Shown here: piece after piece, positions 43,887-53,226 of the stretch
Layout of the letters: the number at the start of each line of letters is the position of its first letter
How positions within the stretch are numbered: position 1 is the first letter of the stretch
Notes under the pieces: generated by a model
What the model was told of the DNA's origin: nothing
Databases searched by the model: none
What the model saw: only the letters and a program-made list of their open reading frames with translations
Position numbers and translations under genes: made by a program
NCBI GenBank assembly: GCA_944392275.1
Contig: CALXWA010000003.1
Coordinates: forward strand, 157,286-221,285
Length of the DNA: 64,000 nt
Source of the DNA: an uncultured Alphaproteobacteria bacterium
Lineage (GTDB): Bacteria; Pseudomonadota; Alphaproteobacteria; RF32; CAG-239
Direction of reading: 5' to 3'

Positions 43887-45088
43887 CAGTCACTTTCCTC
43901 CATCGCCTCGATTAATTTATCAACAGCTTCTTCCATCGTTTCGGCAATAATAATCGGGAGCTTTGAACGTTCCAAAATCTCTTTTGCCTCTTCTTTATTG
44001 GTTCCCTCAAAACGAACAACTAATGGAACATTCAGCCCAACTTCGGAAGCGGCAGAAAGTATCCCGTCGGCAATTAAATTACAGCGCAAAAAACCACCGA
44101 GAATATTAATTAATATGCCCTCTACTCGCGGGTTGGTCATAATGATTTTAATACCGGAGGCAATATTATCTTTATCTACTCCGCCTTTAACATTTAGAAA
44201 ACAAGCTGTTCCGACTCCTTTGCTCCGCAATAAATCCATCGCCGCCAGAGCAATCCCATCGCCGTTAACAATACAGCCAACCGAGCCGTCAAATTCACTG
44301 TAGGTAAAGCGATACTTTGCGGCTTGAAGTTCTCTTTCCGAATTTTCATAATCATCTTTTAGGCGAGAAATGTCTTTATGCCGGTACAAAGCATTATCAT
44401 CAAAAGAAATTTTGGCATCAAGTGCGACAATCTCCCCGCTCTTTTTAACACCGGCCGGATTAACCTCTATCATGGTAGCATCTTTTTCGATAAAGGCTTT
44501 GTGCAATCCGTTAACAAAAATTTCTAAAGCTTTTGCCGATTTGGGGCTGAGCTTTAGGTAATCCAATATTTTTTGTACCTGCTCCGGACGCACTTCTTTT
44601 TTTAATTCTAGCGGTATTCTTAAAATTTGTTCCGGATTGCTTACTGCAATTTGCGTAATTTCTTTATCCTTTAGGCGGGAAATGAGCAAAGTCAACGTGG
44701 CCTGAACCCGATCCACGGCTATTCCGGCATAAAAAGTTCCGATGACTTTTTCAAAATTTTCTATATAAACACGGCTAACCGGTTTGCCTTTGGGACCCGT
44801 TTGGACCGTCACCAAAGTTGCTCCCAACATTTTTTCCGTTTGTGTAAAAACGTCTTTACGGCTTTTGACAATACGGATACCTCCGCGAGAGCCGGCAGCC
44901 TTTTCAATAAAGTATCCGTCTTTACGGGCTCCGGATTGTATTTGTGCCTTCACGACCCATGGACCGCGGAGAGAGCTTCTTGCCGCAATTTTTTTTGCCT
45001 CTGTCGGAGTATAGGCAACACCGCCTTTAGGAATTTTAATTCCATATTGGCTTAATATTTTTTTTGCCTGATACTCATGAATATTCAT
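43886..45088 (-). CDS. sucC: SucC-like succinyl-CoA synthetase beta chain, divergent
   Basis: 400 residues. The ATP-grasp start MNIHEYQAKKILSQYGIKIPKGG and the interface motifs IEVNPA, GSVGCIVNGDGIALAAMDLL, NILGGFLRCNLIADGI and VPLVVRFEGTN are present. The nucleotide loop that reads GGRGKAGG in E. coli is replaced by GARKDGYFIEKAAGSRGG, about ten residues longer. The pair with the alpha-like protein is therefore changed at both nucleotide and phosphohistidine sites. It lies 16 bp after sufE. Whether a standard sucCD exists elsewhere in the genome cannot be seen. Confidence 0.8.
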   Translation of the reverse strand: MNIHEYQAKKILSQYGIKIPKGGVAYTPTEAKKIAARSSLRGPWVVKAQIQSGARKDGYFIEKAAGSRGGIRIVKSRKDVFTQTEKMLGATLVTVQTGPKGKPVSRVYIENFEKVIGTFYAGIAVDRVQATLTLLISRLKDKEITQIAVSNPEQILRIPLELKKEVRPEQVQKILDYLKLSPKSAKALEIFVNGLHKAFIEKDATMIEVNPAGVKKSGEIVALDAKISFDDNALYRHKDISRLKDDYENSERELQAAKYRFTYSEFDGSVGCIVNGDGIALAAMDLLRSKGVGTACFLNVKGGVDKDNIASGIKIIMTNPRVEGILINILGGFLRCNLIADGILSAASEVGLNVPLVVRFEGTNKEEAKEILERSKLPIIIAETMEEAVDKLIEAMEESD

Positions 45089-45104
45089 TCAAACAACCCT
45101 TTAA

Positions 45105-45503
45105 TCATAAAATATCCGCATAATAGTTTATTTTTTCCGTCATGGCAATTAAACCATTACGGCGGCTCGGACTGAGATGCTCACTTAATCCTAGTTTAGC
45201 AAAAATATTATCAACTGCAACGGATTTAATCTCGGCTGGGGACTTATCGGAATAAATCAGCAAAACAATCGCGATTAGGCCTTTTACAATCAAGGCATCG
45301 CTGTCTCCGTAAAAGTGTAACTTTTCTCCTCTTTTTTCCGGGACAAGCCACACTTGGGATTGGCAGCCTTTTACCTTCCATTCCTCTGTTTTATAATTCT
45401 CCGGCAAGGGTTCCAATTTTGAACCAAGGTCTATGATATAACGATATTTATCTTCCCAACTGTCTAAAAACTCAAAATTATCCGTTAATTCTTCTATATT
45501 CAT
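45105..45503 (-). CDS. sufE: Cysteine desulfuration protein SufE
   Basis: 132 residues from the ATG at 45503 (GAGG upstream). The sulfur-accepting Cys is in EWKVKGCQSQVWLVPE, the SufE signature, and the C-terminal NIFAKLGLSEHLSPSRRNGL is also typical. It takes persulfide sulfur from SufS and passes it to the SufBCD scaffold. It heads the sufE-sucC-sucD-comF run, separated from the suf operon by the amidotransferase gene and a terminator. Confidence 0.93.
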   Translation of the reverse strand: MNIEELTDNFEFLDSWEDKYRYIIDLGSKLEPLPENYKTEEWKVKGCQSQVWLVPEKRGEKLHFYGDSDALIVKGLIAIVLLIYSDKSPAEIKSVAVDNIFAKLGLSEHLSPSRRNGLIAMTEKINYYADIL

Positions 45504-45561
45504 TTTTTGCCTCAATGCTAAATTTTCTTATGATTTAACACCTTACATTTCTTTAGTCCAT

Positions 45562-45601
45562 AAAAAAATTGCCGATTGACGAATATCAATCAGCAATTTT
45601 T
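45562..45601 (-). terminator. Terminator overlapping the end of the amidotransferase gene
   Basis: On the minus strand ATTGCTGATTGA pairs with TCAATCGGCAAT, then seven T. The left arm includes the stop codon of the upstream gene. Confidence 0.8.
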
Positions 45602-46443
45602 TTACGATGTAATTCCGCCGCCTCAATAAAAGCGGTAAAAATTTTCAAAGAATCTTCATCTCCTATGGCAGCAAGCCTTTCCGGATGCCATTGGACTCCT
45701 AAAACGAAATCCGACCATGGATGATAAAATTCTATCACCTCTGCTTCACCATCGGGGGATCGACCACTTACCAAACAATCACTTTTGGGATTTTCTATTA
45801 AAACCGAACTGTGACATGTATTGGTAATGGTTTTTTCCGAATGCAATATCTTATAAATTAACGATCCTTTTTGCAAATATACCGGATGTGACAATTCATA
45901 AGGCCTTTGACGATGGCTTTGCTCAGCGTTCAATTTGTCGTTTACGTGAGTGTTTATTGAACACCCTTTATAAACGCCCATCATCTGCATTCCCCCACAT
46001 ATTGCAAATGTCGGCAAATTTTTTTGCATGGCGTATTTCAGCATACATACATAAGTTCGCGGACGTCGTTCATAGGGAGATTGAGGATGTTTACGCATTA
46101 AGCGAAAATTTCCGCCGATAAGAAGTATTCCGTCTGGAGAGGTTAGATCCAATTGTTCATAAACGTAGTCATAAACAATAAAAACCGGAGCTCCTTTCGC
46201 TTTAATAACCGCATCAACATAATCGGGGAAAATCGTATAATCTTCTATTTCACGATCTGGATGTTTATCCTGAGCCAAAATAATTGCTATTTTGGGCTTG
46301 GAAGCGGTATAGTCAAAGCCGGGAAGCAAAATCTGAGGAACTGCTCCTTTTCTAAAGGATTCTTCCACAGCTTGTGCCGTAATGGCCCACAGAGGAACTT
46401 TTTCTTGCGGATAAGCCTGTTGGCTCAAATAAAGTGTATCCAT
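45586..46443 (-). CDS. Class I glutamine amidotransferase-like hydrolase (gamma-glutamyl-GABA hydrolase family, C26)
   Basis: 285 residues. The nucleophile elbow is TFAICGGMQMMGV (Cys), and the His/Glu pair is in GVQWHPERL. An upstream GILLIGGNFRL loop is also typical. It resembles PuuD-type peptidases that hydrolyse gamma-glutamyl bonds; the substrate is not certain. It follows the suf operon by 63 bp and may be its last gene. An ATATCTTA/TAAGATAT inverted repeat (46441-46468) lies at its start. Confidence 0.82.
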   Translation of the reverse strand: MDTLYLSQQAYPQEKVPLWAITAQAVEESFRKGAVPQILLPGFDYTASKPKIAIILAQDKHPDREIEDYTIFPDYVDAVIKAKGAPVFIVYDYVYEQLDLTSPDGILLIGGNFRLMRKHPQSPYERRPRTYVCMLKYAMQKNLPTFAICGGMQMMGVYKGCSINTHVNDKLNAEQSHRQRPYELSHPVYLQKGSLIYKILHSEKTITNTCHSSVLIENPKSDCLVSGRSPDGEAEVIEFYHPWSDFVLGVQWHPERLAAIGDEDSLKIFTAFIEAAELHRKKIAD

Positions 46444-46506
46444 ATCTTAATAATTTGTTTCTAAGATATTATGTACACTTTTCTTTAAAATTTGGCAAGA
46501 AAAATA

Positions 46507-46959
46507 TTAAAATAGTTCAATCATTGCTCGGGCTTCATCACTCAAATTGGCAAGGCTCCAAGCCGGCTCCCATACAATTTTTACCTCAACGCTCCCAACA
46601 CCGGTTAACTTTGAAACGGCGTCGGCCGCTTGTTGCGGTAATATTCCCGCTACCGGGCATGTCGGGGCCGTTACCGTCATTTCAATAAAGACATTTCCGT
46701 TTTCTTTTTGCTCAATCTTGTAGACTAAACCTAAATCCCATATATTAATCATAATTTCCGGATCGGAAACGGTTTTTAAGGCTTCTATTATTTCTTCCCT
46801 TGTTGCAAAAGTTTTTGTGTCTGCCGGCAAAGGTTCCCCGGCATGTGCGACATAATCTTTGGGAACAGGAGGTGTGTCTTCAATGCTCATGGCACTTAAC
46901 AATTGCAGCTCGTTGCTGTCGATTTCTGTTTCTTCTTTGTCTTGTTTCTCTGAAGTCAT
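46507..46959 (-). CDS. sufT: DUF59/MIP18-family Fe-S assembly protein (SufT-type)
   Basis: 150 residues. The first ~55 are acidic and probably flexible. The DUF59 domain follows: EEIIEALKTVSDPEIMINIWDLGLVYKI, then MTVTAPTCPVAGILPQQ with the conserved Cys, then VKIVWEPAWSLANLSDEAR. Such proteins help mature Fe-S clusters. It starts 15 bp after sufS in the suf operon. Confidence 0.9.
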   Translation of the reverse strand: MTSEKQDKEETEIDSNELQLLSAMSIEDTPPVPKDYVAHAGEPLPADTKTFATREEIIEALKTVSDPEIMINIWDLGLVYKIEQKENGNVFIEMTVTAPTCPVAGILPQQAADAVSKLTGVGSVEVKIVWEPAWSLANLSDEARAMIELF

Positions 46960-46974
46960 CTTTTATCCTCAAAT

Positions 46975-48189
46975 TCAAAAAAACGTTTTGGCTTTTTGCA
47001 GAGCGGCAATAAAGCGGTCAATATCTTCATGATTGGTATAAAGACCGAATGAAGCCCGAGCCAGAGATTCATACCCCATTCTGCGGACTAGCGGAGCCGC
47101 ACAATGGTGTCCGACACGAACCGCAATCCCTTCTTTATCTAAAATAAAGGCTAAATCTTGCGGATGCACTCCTTTTAAGTCTATGGAAAAGACACCTCCT
47201 TTGTGCGGTGCCGTTCCGACTTCGGTTACACCTTCAACTTCTTGAAGGCGTTGGTGCATATAATCAACCAATTCATTTTCATGGGATGTGATTTTGTCCA
47301 TGCCGATGTTTGTCATGTACTTTAAGGCTTCTCCCAAACCGATTGCTTGGACAATGGCCGGAGTACCCGCCTCAAACCGTGCGGGAGGTTCATCAAACGT
47401 TGTACTTTGATAAGTGACGACATTGACCATATCTCCGCCAAATTGGTACGGGGGCATGGCTTCTAAAATCTTTTCTTTTCCGTATAAAACGCCTATTCCC
47501 GTCGGACCATAGGTTTTGTGCCCCGAAAAGGCAAAAAAATCACAATCTAAATCTTTAACATCTGTTTTTTGATGGACAACATACTGACATCCATCTACCA
47601 AAACTTTGGCTCCGACTTTATGGGCCGCCGCAATTATCTCTTTTAACGGAAAAATTGTTCCTAAAACATTGGACATTCCGGTTACGGAAACCAGCTTGGT
47701 ATTCCCGTTTAAATTTTGTTGAAAGTCATCCCAATTAAAGCTGCCGTCATCATTAATCTTAAAAATCTTTAATACAAAGCCTATTTCATCCCGAAGCATT
47801 TGCCACGGAACCAAATTGGCATGATGTTCCGCCTCCGAAATCAAGACTTCATCCATTTTGGTCAGAAATTTTCTTCCCCATGTGGCGGCAACCAAATTAA
47901 TTGATTCCGTTGCATTCCGGGTAAAGACAATTTCTTTTTCACTTTCGGCATTAATGAACTTTTGCACGATGCGGCGAGATTCTTCATAAGCGGAGGTAAT
48001 TTCTTCGGATAAGAGATAGGAACCACGGTGAACATTGGAATATTCCTTCGTGTAAACATCCATCATTTTATTTATAACGCAGAGCGGTTTTTGGGCGGAA
48101 GCTCCCGAATCCAAAAAAGTATTGGGTTTGCCGTTAATTTTTTGCCCCAAAACTGGAAAATCTTTACGTATTTCCTCAATCCAATCCAT
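46975..48189 (-). CDS. sufS: Cysteine desulfurase SufS
   Basis: 404 residues, class V PLP enzyme. The N-terminus has DFPVLGQKINGKPNTFLDSGASAQKP, the PLP Lys is in DFFAFSGHKTYGPTGIGVLYG, and the catalytic Cys is in VRVGHHCAAPLVRRMG. It removes sulfur from cysteine as a persulfide and hands it to SufE. It lies 33 bp downstream of sufD. Confidence 0.96.
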   Translation of the reverse strand: MDWIEEIRKDFPVLGQKINGKPNTFLDSGASAQKPLCVINKMMDVYTKEYSNVHRGSYLLSEEITSAYEESRRIVQKFINAESEKEIVFTRNATESINLVAATWGRKFLTKMDEVLISEAEHHANLVPWQMLRDEIGFVLKIFKINDDGSFNWDDFQQNLNGNTKLVSVTGMSNVLGTIFPLKEIIAAAHKVGAKVLVDGCQYVVHQKTDVKDLDCDFFAFSGHKTYGPTGIGVLYGKEKILEAMPPYQFGGDMVNVVTYQSTTFDEPPARFEAGTPAIVQAIGLGEALKYMTNIGMDKITSHENELVDYMHQRLQEVEGVTEVGTAPHKGGVFSIDLKGVHPQDLAFILDKEGIAVRVGHHCAAPLVRRMGYESLARASFGLYTNHEDIDRFIAALQKAKTFF

Positions 48190-48222
48190 GAGATTCCCTT
48201 TTATTTTTACCTTGATTCTTTT

Positions 48223-49473
48223 TTATAAAAAGCTTTTTATCCACGTTTTTACATTTTCATTTTCTATTTGACTGATAACATCGTCTAGATAAGCATCAAT
48301 CAGAATTTGTTTGGCTTCTTCTCGATCTATTCCCCGCGACTGCATGTAGAACAACTGTTCTTCATCCAGTTCTCCACTGGCGGCTCCGTGAGAACATTTA
48401 ACATCGTCTGCAAAAATTTCAAGCTCCGGCTTTACATCTATTTCGGCCGTATCGCTTAATAACAAAGCCTTGTGGAGCTGAGAGCCTTGGGTTTTTACCG
48501 CATGTGGGGCAATATGAATTTTACCTTGGAAAACACCGCGAGCCTCCCCGCCGACAACCCCTTTTATCAATTGTGAAGAATAGGTTTCTTCTGATAAATG
48601 CTCAACATCCGTTGTGGTGTCCAACGTTGCCCACCCATTCATCATATAGGCGGCATTTACCGTTGTTTTTGCCCCTTTATCTTTTAACAACACTCTGGTT
48701 TCGTTGCGACCGATGTTGGCTCCTCTTTGCAAGCAAAAAGCTTTATATGTTGCCTCTTTTTCAACCTCAACACAGTTATAAGCCACATGATTGGCCTTAA
48801 AAGCCTCATTTTGCATTTTATAGTGTTGCAACTCTGCACAGGGGGCTAAAAATATCTCATTCACAATATTGGCAAAATACCGCGATTTCAAAGCTCCGTT
48901 ATAGTTATAATACTCAACAATCTCGGCCTTGGCTCCCTTGTCTAAAACAATAACATTGTGCAGATTAAAAAACAAATTTTCCGGCCCAACCGAGCTATGA
49001 TTGATTAATACAATCGGGCGATCGAGTTCGACATTAGATTCCACTTGAATGTAGACACCTTGTTTGAGGTAAAAGGTATTTAGAGCGGCAAACGGATGCG
49101 TTTCCACCTCTAAGTTGCTCCCCAATTTTTCTTGTATCTCTATTTTTTGAAATAAAGCATCCACCAGCGGCATAACTTTTAATCCGGATGGAATCTCTTT
49201 TGCTTGGCTATAGAAAATGCCATTTTCAAAAATAATCGGATAGCAAGGAAATGGGATTTGCTCTTCTTGTTGTGAGCAAGTGATAATCGGCAATGACGTA
49301 CTTAATACAAAATCATCCGAATTCAGGTCTCGCGGTTTGGTATAACGCCAAGCTTCCGTTTTGACGGTTGGAACACCTTGCTGTTCAAAGGCTTTTTTGC
49401 CTCTGTCTCGCCAGTAACGCAGAATCGGTAAATCCGGCTGCATTAAATCAATATCTTGAACCAAGCCTGCCAT
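48223..49473 (-). CDS. sufD: Fe-S assembly scaffold protein SufD
   Basis: 416 residues with the SufB/D beta-helix core and C-terminal signature DVKCSHGAASGELDEEQLFYMQSRGIDREEA. The N-terminal helical part includes VKTEAWRYTKPRDL. It forms the SufBC2D scaffold with SufB and SufC. Its start overlaps the sufC stop by 1 bp. Confidence 0.95.
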   Translation of the reverse strand: MAGLVQDIDLMQPDLPILRYWRDRGKKAFEQQGVPTVKTEAWRYTKPRDLNSDDFVLSTSLPIITCSQQEEQIPFPCYPIIFENGIFYSQAKEIPSGLKVMPLVDALFQKIEIQEKLGSNLEVETHPFAALNTFYLKQGVYIQVESNVELDRPIVLINHSSVGPENLFFNLHNVIVLDKGAKAEIVEYYNYNGALKSRYFANIVNEIFLAPCAELQHYKMQNEAFKANHVAYNCVEVEKEATYKAFCLQRGANIGRNETRVLLKDKGAKTTVNAAYMMNGWATLDTTTDVEHLSEETYSSQLIKGVVGGEARGVFQGKIHIAPHAVKTQGSQLHKALLLSDTAEIDVKPELEIFADDVKCSHGAASGELDEEQLFYMQSRGIDREEAKQILIDAYLDDVISQIENENVKTWIKSFL

Positions 49474-50231
49474 TATTTTTCCCTCATAAATTCGGCATAG
49501 CCTTTTTCTTCCAGCTCAAGGGCCAAATTTTTGTCCCCCGATTTAACAATATGTCCATCGGCAAAGACATGAACAAAATCCGGTACAATATAATTTAACA
49601 AACGTTGATAATGGGTTATTACCAAAAGTGAACGTTTTCCGTCACGAAGTGCATTAACCCCTTCGGCAACGACTTTTAAGGCATCAATATCCAACCCAGA
49701 ATCGGCTTCATCTAGAATAGAAAGAGAGGGCTTGAGAATAGACATTTGCAATGTTTCCAGCCGTTTTTTCTCCCCCCCGGAAAAGCCGACATTTACAAAA
49801 CGTTTTATCATCTCATTGTCCAGGCCTAGCTTTTTGCCTTCTTCTCGCAAAATTTTGATGAACTCCATTGTGTCAAGCTCCGGAAGTTTTTGGTGCTTGC
49901 GTTGAGCATTAACCGCATGCTTTAGGAAAGTTGCCGTCGGAACACCCGGAATTTCTACCGGATATTGCATACACAAAAACAACCCTTCTCGAGCTCTTTC
50001 TTCCGTAGAGAGGGCGAGCAGATTCCGTCCTTTGAACTTAATACTACCGGAGGTTACTTCGTACCCGGGTTTTCCGGCTAAAACATAGGACAACGTTGAT
50101 TTTCCGGCCCCGTTTGGCCCCATAATGGCGTGGACCTCTCCCTCATTGATGGTCAAGTTAAAATCTTTGATGATTTCTTTGTCGCCGACTTTTGCGTATA
50201 AATTTTCTATCTCCAGCAATACGTTGCTCAT
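49473..50231 (-). CDS. sufC: Fe-S assembly ATPase SufC
   Basis: 252 residues from the ATG at 50231 (GAGAGGA upstream); a 14-codon longer frame overlaps the preceding gene and is less likely. Walker [17 protein letters not shown], signature [10 protein letters not shown], Walker [12 protein letters not shown]. It drives conformational change of the SufBCD scaffold in the cytoplasm. Confidence 0.96.
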   Translation of the reverse strand: MSNVLLEIENLYAKVGDKEIIKDFNLTINEGEVHAIMGPNGAGKSTLSYVLAGKPGYEVTSGSIKFKGRNLLALSTEERAREGLFLCMQYPVEIPGVPTATFLKHAVNAQRKHQKLPELDTMEFIKILREEGKKLGLDNEMIKRFVNVGFSGGEKKRLETLQMSILKPSLSILDEADSGLDIDALKVVAEGVNALRDGKRSLLVITHYQRLLNYIVPDFVHVFADGHIVKSGDKNLALELEEKGYAEFMREK

Positions 50232-50247
50232 TTTGTTTCCTCTCCGG

Positions 50248-50535
50248 TTAAACCGCTTTTTTATCCCATTCATTCAATCGTTGTTCAATTTTTAATACTT
50301 TGGCGGCTTTATATTTTTCAACTTCGGCCTCAATATCATAGCAGATCTTTAATTGCTCCAACATAATTTCAACATCTGCCGTTTCTTCAATTAATTCTGC
50401 CTTGTTGTCTTTTTTGCGGTTAATGTTTTTGAGAATCTCTTTAATCAATTCGCTCATTTCTTCAATAACCTGCATCATCTGCGGTTCTTTGCCCCATGTC
50501 CTTAAAGCTCGGCATAAGATGTCTCTTGCTTCCAT
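50248..50535 (-). CDS. MazG-like nucleotide pyrophosphohydrolase inside the suf operon
   Basis: 95 residues, all-alpha. [16 protein letters not shown] and [16 protein letters not shown] give the ExxE...ExxD metal pattern of the MazG-like/phage-type dNTP pyrophosphohydrolase group. Its start overlaps the sufB stop by 1 bp and its end is 16 bp before sufC, so it is co-translated with Fe-S assembly genes. The substrate and reason for this placement are unknown. suf operons normally lack such a gene. Confidence 0.8.
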   Translation of the reverse strand: MEARDILCRALRTWGKEPQMMQVIEEMSELIKEILKNINRKKDNKAELIEETADVEIMLEQLKICYDIEAEVEKYKAAKVLKIEQRLNEWDKKAV

Positions 50536-51986
50536 TATCCAACACTCCCCTCTAAACTGATATTAATTAACTTTGCCGCCTCTATTGCAAATTCCATCGG
50601 CAACTGTTGCATTACTTCTTTGCAAAATCCGTTTACAATGAGGCTGACGGCTTCTTCTTCGGAAATACCTCTTTGGCGGCAATAAAAAAGTTGTTCATCA
50701 CTAATTTTTGATGTGGTTGCTTCATGCTCTAGGACGGCACTTTTATTACGGTTTTCAATATATGGAACGGTATGCGAGCCACACGTGTCGCCAATGAGCA
50801 AACTATCACATTGGGAGTAGTTTCTGGCTCCTGAAGCCGACGGAGATACCTTCACCAAACCGCGATACGTTTGGTTGGAGAATCCGGCCGATATCCCTTT
50901 GCTGATAATTTTTGAACTGGTATTTTTCCCGATATGCAACATTTTTGTTCCGGTATCGGCTTGCTGATAATTATTGGTTATGGCAACGGAATAAAATTCT
51001 CCGACAGAATTGTCTCCTTGCAAAACACAAGACGGATATTTCCATGTAACGGCAGAGCCGGTCTCAACCTGTGTCCAAGAAATTTTAGAATTATCTCCGC
51101 GACACGCTGCTCTTTTGGTTACAAAATTGTAAACACCGCCTTTTCCATCCTTGTCTCCGGGATACCAATTTTGTACCGTTGAATATTTAACCTCGGCATC
51201 TTTTAAGACAACAATTTCAACAATCGCGGCATGAAGTTGATTTTCGTCTCGTTGCGGAGCGGTACACCCTTCCAGGTAAGAAACATAGCTGTCCTCATCG
51301 GCTACAATCAATGTTCGCTCAAATTGTCCCGTATTTTTGGCATTAATCCGAAAATAGGTTGACAGTTCCATCGGGCACTTGACCCCCTTGGGGATATAAA
51401 CAAAGGAACCATCCGTAAAAACCGCAGAATTTAAGCACGCAAAAAAGTTATCCGTATAGGGAACAACGGAGCCTAAATACTGGCGTACCAAGTTCGGATG
51501 TTTTTTTATTGCTTCTGAAATTGAGCAAAAGATAACGCCTTTTTCCGCCAATTTTTCCCGATATGTCGTTGCAACGGATACGCTGTCAAAAACCGCATCC
51601 ACAGCCACCACTCCGGCCAAAACTTCTTGCTCTTTCAGCGGAATGCCTAATTTTTCATAGGTTTTTAATAATTCCGGATCAACCTCTTGCAAACTTTGCG
51701 GTGCAACCTTTTGTTTGGGGGCGGAGTAGTAAGATAAGCCTTGATAATCTATTTTATCATATTTGAGCTTGGCCCAGGTCGGCTCGCTCATGGTTTTCCA
51801 GAAATTATAAGCTTTTAATCGCCATTCCAACAACCATTCCGGCTCCTCTTTGATGGTTGATATCAGGCGGATAACATTTTCATTTAAACCGGAGGGTACG
51901 GTTTCCGATTCAATATCCGTCACAAAACCGTATTTATATTTATCGCCCCCCTCATCTATTATTTGAGGTTTGTTTTTCATATTCAT
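50535..51986 (-). CDS. sufB: Fe-S assembly scaffold protein SufB
   Basis: 483 residues. Characteristic segments: [16 protein letters not shown] near the N-terminus, [46 protein letters not shown], and the C-terminal [27 protein letters not shown]. It is the main cluster-building scaffold. It is the first gene of the operon; no iscR-like regulator lies upstream. The 131-bp gap to the divergent PAS gene should hold both promoters. Confidence 0.97.
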   Translation of the reverse strand: MNMKNKPQIIDEGGDKYKYGFVTDIESETVPSGLNENVIRLISTIKEEPEWLLEWRLKAYNFWKTMSEPTWAKLKYDKIDYQGLSYYSAPKQKVAPQSLQEVDPELLKTYEKLGIPLKEQEVLAGVVAVDAVFDSVSVATTYREKLAEKGVIFCSISEAIKKHPNLVRQYLGSVVPYTDNFFACLNSAVFTDGSFVYIPKGVKCPMELSTYFRINAKNTGQFERTLIVADEDSYVSYLEGCTAPQRDENQLHAAIVEIVVLKDAEVKYSTVQNWYPGDKDGKGGVYNFVTKRAACRGDNSKISWTQVETGSAVTWKYPSCVLQGDNSVGEFYSVAITNNYQQADTGTKMLHIGKNTSSKIISKGISAGFSNQTYRGLVKVSPSASGARNYSQCDSLLIGDTCGSHTVPYIENRNKSAVLEHEATTSKISDEQLFYCRQRGISEEEAVSLIVNGFCKEVMQQLPMEFAIEAAKLINISLEGSVG

Positions 51987-52117
51987 TTAATTTCCCCTCG
52001 ATCTTCTGAAAAACAAATTAGTGTTTTTTGTTAGAAATTGCAACTTCTTTATTTAACCTTATTTTAGTTTTATTTTGTTAGATTGAACTTTGGAATAAAA
52101 TATTAGGGGTTGCTGAT

Positions 52118-53137
52118 ATGGTTAAGGCTTTAATTGTTTTGTTATCTGTTCTTGTTTTGGCTTTGATTGCTCTTGTTTTTGTTTTACTGAATAAAATAAA
52201 GCAAACCAATCGCACTTTACGAGAGCTGATTAAAGAAAATGACGGTCAACAAAGTAATCCCGGCAAGACCAGCGGAGACATCTATTTCAAAATCAATAAA
52301 GATTTTGTTATAACCTTTATTAATGAAAACGGGGCCGATATGCTTGGGTATGAAAGCCGCGAGCTCTTAAACCGTTCGGTTTTTGAAACCTTGATTGAAG
52401 ATACCGAGGGTAACCGCGAAACCTTAAGCAATGCCTTAAGTAAAATGTGCCGCAATCAATCTTCCATCAATACTCAAATTGTTTTAATTCGCAAAGACGG
52501 AAAAAAACAACTTATGCAATGTCGGGAACGCCCTCTTTTAGATGAAATTTTGGAATGCGAAGGGATTAGCTTTTTGTGCAAAGATTTATCCGAAGCAAAA
52601 GCTTGGAAAGAAAATTTATCGCAGTTTGAGAATCGAGATATTTTAATCTCCGGCCTTAATGAAGATGCTTTATTTGAACGTTTTGAGCATGATTTTAAAT
52701 TAGCTCAACGCTACAACAAACCTTTTTCTTGCCTGATTGTTGAAATGAAAGATGTTTATGACTTTATCAGCCGCGGAATTGATTTTGAAACCGCCGATAA
52801 AATGCTCAAAAATGTCGGCGATATTTGTTTTGCCAACCTAACCCCAAATGCTAATATCGGCCGTGTTGATAAAACTAAAATTGTTTTGGTTTTGAATGCC
52901 ACCGCGGCTGACAAAGCTTTCGGAATTGCCGAAAAAATAAGCGAACAAATTCTGCCGGCGGTACGGGCTCTCGGGATTGATGAATACAATGCGGCGATGT
53001 TTGTTATTGCCTATGCGGCCAAAAAAAATTACACCGACACCTCTGATGCTTTGTGGACCAGGATGCGGCGGCATGTGAAACAAGCCCTAAAAAAGAAAGA
53101 ATATCGGATTATTGATGCCGATAATGAACGAATCTAA
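52118..53137 (+). CDS. Membrane-anchored PAS protein with degenerate GGDEF domain
   Basis: 339 residues: one N-terminal membrane helix (ALIVLLSVLVLALIALVFVLLN), a PAS domain (about 50-165: IYFKINKDFVITFINENGADMLGYES), then a GGDEF-like fold beginning EDALFERFEHDFKLAQRYNKPFSCLIVEM. Where active cyclases have GRxGGDEF, this reads IGRVDKTKIVLVLN, so the catalytic and GTP-binding residues are missing. A sensory or scaffolding role without c-di-GMP synthesis is inferred. Divergent from sufB. Confidence 0.75.
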   Translation: MVKALIVLLSVLVLALIALVFVLLNKIKQTNRTLRELIKENDGQQSNPGKTSGDIYFKINKDFVITFINENGADMLGYESRELLNRSVFETLIEDTEGNRETLSNALSKMCRNQSSINTQIVLIRKDGKKQLMQCRERPLLDEILECEGISFLCKDLSEAKAWKENLSQFENRDILISGLNEDALFERFEHDFKLAQRYNKPFSCLIVEMKDVYDFISRGIDFETADKMLKNVGDICFANLTPNANIGRVDKTKIVLVLNATAADKAFGIAEKISEQILPAVRALGIDEYNAAMFVIAYAAKKNYTDTSDALWTRMRRHVKQALKKKEYRIIDADNERI

Positions 53138-53226
53138 CGTCTTTTAAAAATTTTTCTTTATTAATGACTCCTTAATTAAGTCCGTGATAAATTCAGGCTA
53201 GATTAGTTTAACCTGTTGAGTGGACA

